Shown here in pieces: positions 44,320 to 52,301 of a DNA stretch of 64,000 bases (its first letter is position 1; every line of letters starts with the position of its first letter). Made by a program: the position numbers and the translations under genes. Below the pieces are notes generated by a model. It worked only from the letters and a program-made list of their open reading frames with translations, did not search any database and was not told the DNA's origin. Origin of the DNA: Streptomyces drozdowiczii (GTDB lineage Bacteria > Actinomycetota > Actinomycetes > Streptomycetales > Streptomycetaceae); the NCBI RefSeq assembly GCF_026167665.1, contig NZ_CP098740.1, positions 6,758,001 through 6,822,000 on the forward strand, in the 5' to 3' direction.

Positions 44320-45690
44320 CCTCGCTGCTCGAAACCCCCGTGCCCGCCGCCGCCGACGACCTGACCCTTCGGCGCGGCGCGGCACGGGTACTCCTCACCA
44401 ACTGGACCGGCTCCTCCACCGTCCCGTCGCACGGCCTGTACCCGCACCAGTGGAGCTGGGACTCGGCCTTCATCGCGATCGGACTGCGCCATCTCTCGGT
44501 GCGACGGGCCCAGCGCGAGCTGGAGAGCCTGCTGGGCGCCCAGTGGGCCGACGGCCGCGTCCCCCACATCGTGTTCAGCCCCGAGGTACCCCTCGACGCC
44601 TACTTCCCCAGCCCCGACTTCTGGCGCTCCTCCACCGCCGGCGCCCCCTCCGGAGCCCCGGCGGGCACCGAGACCTCCGGCATCGTCCAGCCCCCGGTCC
44701 ACGCGCTCGCCGCCTGGCTCGTCCACCGGGCCGACCCGGAGACCTCCCGCAGCCGCCGCTTCCTGCCCCGGCTGTACGACCGGCTGGTGGCCTGGCACGA
44801 CTACCTCACGGACCGCCGCGACCTCGGAGGCGGCGGCCTGGCGGCCATGGTGCACCCGTGGGAGCCCGGCATGGACAACAGCCCCTGCTGGGACGGCCCG
44901 TTGCAGCGCGTCGAACCGGCCGCCCCCGGTTCGTACCGGCGCGCCGACCTCGCCCACGGGCAGGCCGCGGAACGCCCCACCGACCTGGACTACGGCCGGT
45001 ACGTCCGGCTCGCCACCGACTACCGGGACAGCGGCTACGCGGACGCGCGAGGCACACACGCCTTCGCCGTCGAGGACCCCTGCGTCAACGCGCTGCTCAT
45101 CGTCTCGGAACACGCCCTGGCCCGGATCGCCGCCGAAACCGGCGCGGACCCCGCCCCCACGAGGAGCGGGCGGCCCGCCTGACCGACGCCCTGGTGGAGC
45201 GGCTCTGGTCGCGCGCCGACGGCATGTTCCTCGCCCGGGACCTGGTCGCCGACGAACTGATCCCGAGCGCAGCGTCGCGGGGCTCGTCCCGCTCATCGTC
45301 CCCGGCCTCCCCCGGGACACCGCCGACACCCTGCTCGCCACGGCCCGGGGGAGCGGGTTCCTGCTCGGCCGGATCCCTATGGCACCCTCGTACGACCTCA
45401 CCGGGCACGCCTTCGACCCGTCGCGCTACTGGCGCGGCCCCGCCTGGTTCAACACCAGCTGGCTGCTGGAGCGGGGGCTGCGCCAGTACGGCCAGACCCG
45501 TGAGGCGGCCGTGCTCCGGGCGGCCATGCTCGACGCGGCGGGCACCAGCTCCTTCGCGGAGTATGTGGACCCCTTCACGGCCGAGGCCCGCGGCACCCGC
45601 GCCTTCGGCTGGACCGCGGCCCTCACCCTCGACCTGCTGGCGGACGAGCCCGCTTCCCCGGACGCGCTATCGATCGGAGTACGCACATGA
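44316..45690 (+). pseudogene. GH63-like mannosyl/glucosylglycerate hydrolase-type enzyme; two frame breaks
   Basis: GTG 44316. An alpha/alpha-barrel hydrolase: HGLYPHQWSWDSAFIAIGL (catalytic Asp region), SGIVQPPVHALAAW, MVHPWEPGMDNSPCWD (second acidic pair) and SRYWRGPAWFNTSWLLERGL. The frame breaks twice; adding one C at 45154-45158 gives DPAPHEERAARL, and one C at 45262-45264 gives DELIPERSVAGLVP, restoring 458 continuous residues. The layout matches GH63 bacterial enzymes that hydrolyse mannosylglycerate or glucosylglycerate, so a compatible-solute substrate is plausible. As printed it is not translatable as one protein, but the repairs are clean and error is likelier than decay. Confidence 0.82.
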
Positions 45691-47645
45691 ACGGCGCTCC
45701 CGGACCGGACACCACCCTGGTCCACGCGGGCACCTTCGCCGTCCTCGGACCCGACGGCGGTGTCAGAGGCCGCCGCGGAACCTCCCCCGACGGACTCTTC
45801 CACCGCGACGCCCGGCATCTGAGCCGATGGACCCTGACCGTCGACGGGGCCGCGCCGGAGGTACTGGTGCCGTCGTCCGGTGAAGCGTCCGCCCTCTGCG
45901 TCCTCACACCGCCGGGCACCCGGGACGAGCCGGCCGCGTACACCGTCTTCTGCGAACAGGCCGTCTCCGCCGGTGTGCTGACGGAGTCTCTGCGACTGGT
46001 CAACAACCGCCCGGTGCCCGTCGAGGCGGTCCTCTCCCTGACCGCGGACGCCGACTTCGCGGACCAGTTCGAGCTGCGGTCCGACAAGCGCCGGTACGAG
46101 AAGGACGGCGCCCGGCGCACCGCGAGCACGGACGGGGACGGAGTCACCTTCACGTACGAGCGAGGCGCATGGCGGTCGCGTACGACCGTCCGGTCGTCCC
46201 CCGCCCCGGCTGCGATCCGGCCGGTGCGCGCACCGGACACCGCCCACCGGCTGGACTGGCATCTGGAGCTGCCCTCCCACGGCGCGGCCGAACTCCTGCT
46301 CACCGTCACGGCGTTCGCCCACGGCGCACCCGCTCCGGCCGCCGTCCGCACCCCGGCCGAGGCCGTCGCGGAGCACGCGGCGGACACGGCGGCCTTCACG
46401 GCGTCTCCGTTGCCCATCCCCGCCGGGGCACCCGAGGGCCTGGCCGACGCGTGCGCACGCGGGCTGAGCGACCTGGCGGCGCTGCGTGTTCCGGCCAACG
46501 GCCCGGACGGCGAACGCGTCCTGGTGCCCGCGGCGGGAATCCCCTGGTTCCTCACGCTCTTCGGCCGGGACTCGCTCTTCACCTCCCTCTTCGCGCTGCC
46601 CTACCGGCCCGAACTGGCGGAGGGCACCCTGCGCGCCCTCGCGGCGACCCAGGGCACGGCGTACGACGCGGACCGGGGAGAACAGCCGGGCCGCATCGTC
46701 CACGAGATCCGGCACGGCGAACTGGCCCACTTCCGCCAGGTCCCGTACGGCCGCTACTACGGCTCGGTCGACGCCACCCCGCTCTTCCCGGTCCTCCTGG
46801 ACAGCTATACGGAGACCACCGGCGACCGCACCCTCGCGACCCGCCTCGAAGACCAGGCGCGGGCCGCGGTGTCCTGGATGTTCCGCGACGGCGGCCTGGA
46901 CGAGTCCGGCTACCTGGTCTACTCGCCCGACCCCAAGGGCCTGGTGAACCAGAACTGGAAGGACTCCGAGGGCGCGATCTGCTTCCTGGACGGCTCCCAG
47001 GCCGAGGGCCCGATCGCCGTCGCGGAGGCGCAGGGGTACGCCTACGATGCGCTGGTGCGCACCGCGCGGCTGGCCCGCTCGGTGTGGGGCGACGCCGCGT
47101 ACGCCGACCGCCTCGACAGCGCTGCCGCCGACCTGCGGGAGAGGTTCCTGCGGGACTTCTGGATGCCCGGCCCCGACTTCCCGGCGCTGGCCCTGGACGG
47201 CCGGGGCCGCCAGGTCGACTCGCTGGCCTCGGACGCGGGCCATCTGCTGTGGTCCGGCATCCTGGACGCGCCACACGCGGAGCGCGTGGGCCGACGCCTG
47301 CTGGAGCCGGACTTCTTCTCGGGCTGGGCCATCCGCACCCTGGCATCCGGCCGGCCCGGCTACCACCCGCTCTCGTACCACCGGGGCACCTGCTGGCCGC
47401 ACGACAACGCGGTCATCCTGCTCGGGCTGGCGCGGTGCGGCCTGAAGGAGGAGACACGCAAGGTCGCCCTCGGCCTGCTGGAAGCGTCGGCCCACCACGG
47501 CCACCGACTCCCGGAGGTGATGGCGGGCTACGCGCGCTCCCAGCACCCCCGACCGGTGCCGTACCCCCACTCCTGCTCACCGCAGGCGTGGGCGGCCGCG
47601 ACACCGCTGGCCGTGCTCACGGCCCTACGGGAGACGGAGCACTGA
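45687..47645 (+). CDS. Glycogen-debranching-type amylo-alpha-1,6-glucosidase-like protein
   Basis: A 652-residue protein; ATG 45687 overlaps the upstream stop. The N-terminal beta domain (GTFAVLGPDGGVRGRRGTSPDGLFHRDARHLSRW is its start, with HLSRWTL the usual signature) is the glycogen-debranching N-terminal domain. The alpha/alpha barrel has IPWFLTLFGRDSLFTSL (catalytic Asp), VNQNWKDSEGAICFLDG, GHLLWSGILDAPHA and YHRGTCWPHDNAVILLGL. It is typical of actinobacterial amylo-1,6-glucosidase homologues, many of which act on non-glycogen oligosaccharides. Last gene of the rightward operon; a terminator hairpin follows. Confidence 0.88.
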   Translation: MNGAPGPDTTLVHAGTFAVLGPDGGVRGRRGTSPDGLFHRDARHLSRWTLTVDGAAPEVLVPSSGEASALCVLTPPGTRDEPAAYTVFCEQAVSAGVLTESLRLVNNRPVPVEAVLSLTADADFADQFELRSDKRRYEKDGARRTASTDGDGVTFTYERGAWRSRTTVRSSPAPAAIRPVRAPDTAHRLDWHLELPSHGAAELLLTVTAFAHGAPAPAAVRTPAEAVAEHAADTAAFTASPLPIPAGAPEGLADACARGLSDLAALRVPANGPDGERVLVPAAGIPWFLTLFGRDSLFTSLFALPYRPELAEGTLRALAATQGTAYDADRGEQPGRIVHEIRHGELAHFRQVPYGRYYGSVDATPLFPVLLDSYTETTGDRTLATRLEDQARAAVSWMFRDGGLDESGYLVYSPDPKGLVNQNWKDSEGAICFLDGSQAEGPIAVAEAQGYAYDALVRTARLARSVWGDAAYADRLDSAAADLRERFLRDFWMPGPDFPALALDGRGRQVDSLASDAGHLLWSGILDAPHAERVGRRLLEPDFFSGWAIRTLASGRPGYHPLSYHRGTCWPHDNAVILLGLARCGLKEETRKVALGLLEASAHHGHRLPEVMAGYARSQHPRPVPYPHSCSPQAWAAATPLAVLTALRETEH

Positions 47646-47673
47646 CCAGCGCTGCCTCTTCGGAGTCGTCCAC

Positions 47674-47705
47674 GAGGCGGGAGCGGCCCCGGGCGGTCCC
47701 GCCTC
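47674..47705. terminator. Bidirectional hairpin between convergent genes
   Basis: Arms GAGGCGGGA (47674-47682) and TCCCGCCTC (47697-47705) form a perfect 9-bp stem, directly against the stop codon of the convergent EF-hand gene. Confidence 0.65.
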
Positions 47706-48242
47706 TCAGCCCACCGGCTGTCCGACCAAGTGGTCCGATACCCCGGTCGCGTCGGGGGTGTAGAACTCCCTGATGGCCTCGCTCCAGGCCGGGACCGCTA
47801 CCTGCTCCGTGCCCACGGGCTCCAGCGCGTCGAACAGGGCACGGGTGTTCGGCTGGGCGAAGCCGATGGCCGCCATGACCGCCATGAACGTCTCCCGCTC
47901 GACCAGCCCGTCACCATCCGGGTCCGCCACACCCGTGAGCGCCCCGGCGAACTCCGCGAGCGCCGGACCGAACCGCTGCGGGTCGAGGACCACCGTCCGG
48001 AACTCCTCGGGGTCCACCTTGCCGTCGCGGTTGGTGTCCGCGTTCTCGGCAAGAGCCTTCCAGAACGTCCGGAAGGCAGTCACCATCGCATCGCGCTTCT
48101 CCGCGCCCGCCTCAGGAACCGCAGCCGTGACCCTCCGGGCCATCAGCTCGAAATCGTCGGCCTCGATCGCCCCGTTCCCATCGGCATCGAACAACGTGAA
48201 CACCAGCCGGACCCGCTCGACCGCTTCAGCGCGCATGAGCAC
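47706..48242 (-). CDS. EF-hand calcium-binding protein (calerythrin-like)
   Basis: A 178-residue cytoplasmic protein with three intact EF-hand loops, DADGNGAIEADD, DTNRDGKVDPEE and DPDGDGLVERET, and a fourth degenerate one (EPVGTEQVAVPA). This 4-hand layout matches Streptomyces calerythrin-type calcium buffers or sensors. The start may be GTG 48242 or ATG 48236; both have a purine-rich stretch upstream. Single-gene unit with no functional link to its neighbours. Confidence 0.92.
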   Translation of the reverse strand: MLMRAEAVERVRLVFTLFDADGNGAIEADDFELMARRVTAAVPEAGAEKRDAMVTAFRTFWKALAENADTNRDGKVDPEEFRTVVLDPQRFGPALAEFAGALTGVADPDGDGLVERETFMAVMAAIGFAQPNTRALFDALEPVGTEQVAVPAWSEAIREFYTPDATGVSDHLVGQPVG

Positions 48243-48362
48243 CTCACCCCTCAGACAATCCGCGTACTTCGCATGACGAACCCTAGGGACGAACTGTCAG
48301 ACGTTGTCCCCGCTCACACGGCGTTCACCCGAACGAGACCGTGATCGCAGCGCTGCGCCCGG

Positions 48363-49079
48363 TCAATGCAGGATGCTGACGGCGCGGGCGATGACGAGCA
48401 GGGACGTCGTCAGTGCCGCGATGCTCTCGATGCTCATCAGCAGTTTGGCGCGGCTGGAGAGCGGCATGGTGTCGGTGGGGCTGAAGGCGGTGGAGTTGGT
48501 TACGGAGATGTACAGGTAGTCCACCAGGGTCGGCACCCAGTCCGAGGAGACGCTCGCTCCGTCGGCGACCTCCTGGACCGCGTCGTCGTTCTCGTCCTGG
48601 GAGAACCGGAAGTCCGCCAGGGGCAGTTCGTCGCGGGGCGCCTGCGTCCGGGTGACGGGGCCGCCCCGGTCCAGTTCCCAGAAGGCCAGCCCGAACACGA
48701 TGATGTTCGTCAGCCACACCTGCAGGGCGGCCGTGAGCAGCCCGGGGCCGTCCTTCACCCCGGCGTGGATCAGTTCGTGGATCAGGATGCCCAGCGCGGT
48801 CATGTTGCTCGCCGCGATCACGAGCACGAGCGTCAGGGACAGCACGCGGAACGTCCGGGTCTGGCGGGTCAGACGCCGGGGATTGATCGCCACCAGGGGA
48901 ACGAGGAGCAGTACTTCCAGTCCGGGCAGGACGAACCGCGGAGCGACCAGCAGCTGCTGCGGGAGGGCCAGGTAGAGCACGATCGCCACAAGGGTCGCCA
49001 GGACAGCGGGGAGCCGTGCCTCACCTCGCCGCTCATGACGTGGATGCCTGAACTTCATCTCTGCCCGGCTCGTCACCAT
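48363..49079 (-). CDS. Membrane protein, DUF1345/ion-channel-like
   Basis: A 238-residue protein with about five membrane segments (VLATLVAIVLYLAL, GLEVLLLVPLVAI, SLTLVLVIAASNMTALGILI, WLTNIIVFGLAFWEL and SIAALTTSLLVIARAVSIL). The stretch DYLYISVTNSTAFSPTDTMP sits where two-helix ion channels have their pore loop and selectivity filter, but lacks the potassium filter TVGYG. ATG start at 49079; a charged cytoplasmic loop separates the fourth and last segments. Transport activity is not certain. Confidence 0.75.
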   Translation of the reverse strand: MVTSRAEMKFRHPRHERRGEARLPAVLATLVAIVLYLALPQQLLVAPRFVLPGLEVLLLVPLVAINPRRLTRQTRTFRVLSLTLVLVIAASNMTALGILIHELIHAGVKDGPGLLTAALQVWLTNIIVFGLAFWELDRGGPVTRTQAPRDELPLADFRFSQDENDDAVQEVADGASVSSDWVPTLVDYLYISVTNSTAFSPTDTMPLSSRAKLLMSIESIAALTTSLLVIARAVSILH

Positions 49080-49229
49080 GGCCTACTCCCTTGTGACACG
49101 ACTGCGCTGTGATCAGTTCCCTTCCCCCGATCCGGGCAAGGGTGCTGATCGCCCGCGAAGACCGTGTGTCGTCCCGCGCCCTCTCCGCACGCACGCGTGC
49201 GTTCAGCCGGCCATTGCCATGTGCGCGGG

Positions 49230-50789
49230 TCAGGCCGAGGACAACTGCTCGGCGATCTCCTTGACCCACGCGGCACTCCTGTCGGGGTCGTTGAGGGACT
49301 CCGCCCACTCGTCCGGGGTCAAGCCATGGTTGTCAGGGCCCGCTTTGAGAGCGACGAGAAGAGCCCTGGCCGAGTCGCGCATGCCGGACGACGTCTGGCC
49401 GCTCCCTTCGATACCCGCTCCCGCCGCGAGTCCGTAGATCCTGCGCGCCATGGCCTGGCGTTCGCCGTTCTCGACCTTTTTCCAGAACTTCAAGGCTTCC
49501 TTCAGAGCGTCGGGCCGAGAGGCGGGCGGAGCCGGGGTTTCGTCTGCCGCCGCCCAGCGTTCCGGGTGGCGTACCCCGTCGTACCGCTTCATGCCCGCGC
49601 GGCCCGCCTTGTACGCGGTGACGCCGAGGATGAGGCCGGCTGCTCCGGCGGCCAGGCCCCAGCCGACGGGATTGCTCGCCAGACCGGCTCCGCCCGCTGT
49701 GGCGGCGACCGCCGTCACGATGCCGCCCGCGGCCTTGGCGGACTCGCCCACGGCGGTGGCCGCCTGCTTGCCGATCTTGTTGCGCTGCTTGCCCAGCGCG
49801 TACGTGTGCACGGTGTTCATGGTGTTCGCGTCTTCGGCGCGCCGGATGTCGGCGGCGGCGTCACGGGCGGCGCCCGTCGCCGCCCAGGCGGCATCGATGG
49901 CCTGGGAGACACGGGCCATCCGGTCCTCGCCCTCGTGGTCCCAGTGACCGTCCAGCGCGACGTACGCGTCGTCCGCGGCCTGTTCGGCTTCCCGGCGGGC
50001 CAGATCCAGCCGGGCCATGGCCTCCTCGTCGGTGCGGTCGTGCCTTTCGAGCCCTTTCAGGGCGTGGTACTTGCGAGCGGTCAGCCCGACCCGTGTCGCC
50101 GCGCGGGCGCCCTTCACCGCTCCCACCACGCCGGAGCCGATACCGCTGACCTCGGATGCCGTCGCGGCGTGCGCCGCCATCTGCGCCTTCGTCAGTTCCT
50201 TGGCGATGCCGAGCGCGTAGTTCCCCGCTCCGGCGGCACCGACGACCGCGTCGGCCGTCTTGGAGTTCGCCTTCTTGTCCGCCGTGTGGAAGGCGGCCCC
50301 GTCCTTGTGCTTCGTGGCGTCCTTCCTGGCTTTGACCGCCTCCATTCCACTGAGTAGGGCGCCGGCCGTCTCCGTGACGAGGTTCTCCGATGCGGCGGCG
50401 GTCCCCGACGCGCCGGTGGAATGCTTGAGCCCCTCGCTCGCGGTCGCGGATGCCTGCTGGGCGAAGCCCGCGTTGGCGGGAACGTGGATGCCCTTGACGA
50501 AGGTGTCGATGAGTTCGAGGTTCTTCTTGACCTTGTCGAGCACTGCGGCGATCCGGTCGCGGTAACTCCTGGGAGCCGGGAGGGCAGCGGTGTTCTCCGC
50601 TGCTGTGCTCCTGGCGGCTTCGTCGGCGCGCTGCACCGCCGCGACCGCGACTCGATTGCCGAGGCTGGCCTGGATCGCGAGGAGCGGGTGGCCCGGCGAG
50701 ACGAGGGACGGATCTCCGGTGCGGCCCCGCTCCCGGGCCGAGGGCGGGGCCGACTGCCGAGTCGGAGTGCGGTGGACCGGGGTGCTCAT
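49230..50789 (-). CDS. Large Ala-rich protein with injection-system/toxin-type N-terminal motif
   Basis: A 519-residue protein. Near the N-terminus it has HPLLAIQASLGNRVAVAAVQR, an LLxLQxxxGNxxVxxxxQR motif seen in actinobacterial proteins carried by extracellular contractile injection systems and related toxins. The body is helical and low in complexity, with a long coiled-coil-like middle (DLARREAEQAADDAYVALDG) and a hydrophobic Gly/Ala hairpin GLASNPVGWGLAAGAAGLILG that could insert into a membrane. The C-terminus is a compact helical region (SLNDPDRSAAWVKEIAEQL). No structural injection genes lie in the window. Cargo or effector is a hypothesis only. Confidence 0.72.
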   Translation of the reverse strand: MSTPVHRTPTRQSAPPSARERGRTGDPSLVSPGHPLLAIQASLGNRVAVAAVQRADEAARSTAAENTAALPAPRSYRDRIAAVLDKVKKNLELIDTFVKGIHVPANAGFAQQASATASEGLKHSTGASGTAAASENLVTETAGALLSGMEAVKARKDATKHKDGAAFHTADKKANSKTADAVVGAAGAGNYALGIAKELTKAQMAAHAATASEVSGIGSGVVGAVKGARAATRVGLTARKYHALKGLERHDRTDEEAMARLDLARREAEQAADDAYVALDGHWDHEGEDRMARVSQAIDAAWAATGAARDAAADIRRAEDANTMNTVHTYALGKQRNKIGKQAATAVGESAKAAGGIVTAVAATAGGAGLASNPVGWGLAAGAAGLILGVTAYKAGRAGMKRYDGVRHPERWAAADETPAPPASRPDALKEALKFWKKVENGERQAMARRIYGLAAGAGIEGSGQTSSGMRDSARALLVALKAGPDNHGLTPDEWAESLNDPDRSAAWVKEIAEQLSSA

Positions 50790-50961
50790 GACGTACCTCT
50801 CCTGTGCCGGACCGGGCGACTGGAGAGTAGTGAGGCCGGACCAACGGAAGGAGTACGGCGGGAAGATCCTTCACCGTTCACCGCCGGTGCGGCCTTCACC
50901 TGACGGCCACTTCACTGCCCCGCCTGCCGGCGCCGGCGGTGTGCCGGCCCGCCGACCCGGA

Positions 50962-52173
50962 TCAGGACGGCTGGATCAGCCCCGCCTTCCCGTAGATCGT
51001 CGCCATGCGCGCCCCCGCCTTGCCCGAGGCGAAGCCCATCCCGATCTGGAAGACGCCGGGCTTGGCCGGGTCCGGAATGTACACGCCGAGCCCCTCCGGT
51101 TCGCGGTACTCCAGCGTGTACGCGGCCGCCGTGTGGGCGGGGTTGACGGTCTCCTTGAACGGGACGGGCGGCGCGGGGTCCAGGGCGCCCGTGGCGAGGT
51201 TGACCGAGGTGATGAACGTGTTGCCGACGCCCGGCTGGGAGATCACGACGCTCTCGTCGCCGACCTGCTGAGTGGAGTTGTAGCTGTTGCCGTGCAGCAT
51301 GTAGAGGTACCGGCCGACGACCGCGTACCCCTGGAGGAACGGGTCGCCGTACGTGGAGAGGGGCCATCCGGGAACCGCTGTGAGCCTGGGTTCGCGGATA
51401 CTGGCGAGGGGCTGGGTCCAGACGCCGAGGCGGGCCAGGTCCAGATCGTGGACCTGGAAGACGAACGCCCCGTCGGCGTCGCGGAAGCGGATGGCGAGGC
51501 GGCCGTAGACCGGGTCGACGGAGGCGGTGTACGTCGAGCTTCCCGGGACCGGCTGGTACGTGGCGAGTCCGGCGGACCCGAAGTCGAGGACCTTGCCGTT
51601 GACGAACGGGAAGCGGGCCAGCCGTTGGCCGCGACTGGTCTCCCTCTCCTTGTCGTCCGGGTACACCGGGTCCTGCACTATCTGGCCGTTCGTCTCGGTC
51701 CACAGATACGCGGTGCTTCCGACCGGCTCGACGCCGATGCTCATGCCGTGGCCGAAGCCGCGCAGGTACATGTAGCCGAGCGTGTTCCCGGACATGTCCC
51801 ACTTGGTGATCGTCAGATCGCCGTGCCGGTTGCGTTCGGTGGCGCTCACGGGGGCGGACTCGCCCGCGAGCTTCAGTCCGCCCTGCGTCACCTGCGCCAG
51901 GTAGATGTGCCCGTTGGCGTTGTCGTAGCCGAAGGACTGGAGAATCGTCGCGTCGCGCAGCGGCTTCTCGCGTATCCACTTGTCCGCCGCGCTGTTCAGG
52001 TCGAGCCGGGGCGAGGGCACCAGCAGCGCCGAGCCCGGCGTAGGGTGCGTGGCCGCGGAGGCTGTGCCGGTGCCGATCGACACGCCGGCAGCGGTGAGCG
52101 CGCCCGCGCCGCTCCACGCGATCAGGGAGCGGCGACTGGGGTGGGTGAGTCTGTCGTGGGTCATGGTGCTCAT
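50962..52173 (-). CDS. Secreted TagC/P68-receptor-binding-like beta-propeller protein
   Basis: A 403-residue protein with a Tat signal (PSRRSLIAWSGAGALTAAGV) and an Ala-x-Ala cleavage region (GTASAATHP). The mature part has repeated beta-propeller strands around ILQSFGYDNANGHIYLAQVT, GHGMSIGVEPVGSTAYLWTE and GYAVVGRYLYMLHGNSYN, the pattern of proteins annotated teichoic acid biosynthesis protein C or phage P68 receptor-binding-like propellers. ATG 52173 or the second ATG at 52164. It probably binds cell-wall or environmental polymers; enzymatic activity is not shown. Confidence 0.78.
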   Translation of the reverse strand: MSTMTHDRLTHPSRRSLIAWSGAGALTAAGVSIGTGTASAATHPTPGSALLVPSPRLDLNSAADKWIREKPLRDATILQSFGYDNANGHIYLAQVTQGGLKLAGESAPVSATERNRHGDLTITKWDMSGNTLGYMYLRGFGHGMSIGVEPVGSTAYLWTETNGQIVQDPVYPDDKERETSRGQRLARFPFVNGKVLDFGSAGLATYQPVPGSSTYTASVDPVYGRLAIRFRDADGAFVFQVHDLDLARLGVWTQPLASIREPRLTAVPGWPLSTYGDPFLQGYAVVGRYLYMLHGNSYNSTQQVGDESVVISQPGVGNTFITSVNLATGALDPAPPVPFKETVNPAHTAAAYTLEYREPEGLGVYIPDPAKPGVFQIGMGFASGKAGARMATIYGKAGLIQPS

Positions 52174-52261
52174 CCAAGCCGGGCACCCGACCGCACTCAA
52201 CCCCACCCCCCGCTCAATTCCGGCATCCAACGTGCGGACGGCGCCGACGGCTTCGAGCGGC

Positions 52262-52281
52262 CGGCCGGGCACGCCCGGCCG
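52262..52281 (-). terminator. Hairpin after the GH65 gene
   Basis: CGGCCGGGC and GCCCGGCCG pair perfectly over 9 bp with a 2-base loop, 21 bp past the stop of the leftward GH65 gene. Confidence 0.6.
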
Positions 52282-52301
52282 CCCTCTCCTTTTGGAGTGC
52301 G

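Noticed and set aside
8842-45270. Programmed ribosomal frameshifting as explanation of the frame breaks
   Set aside because: No slippery heptamer followed by a stem was seen at these sites, the genes are unrelated, and the breaks share only a C run, which fits lost bases better.
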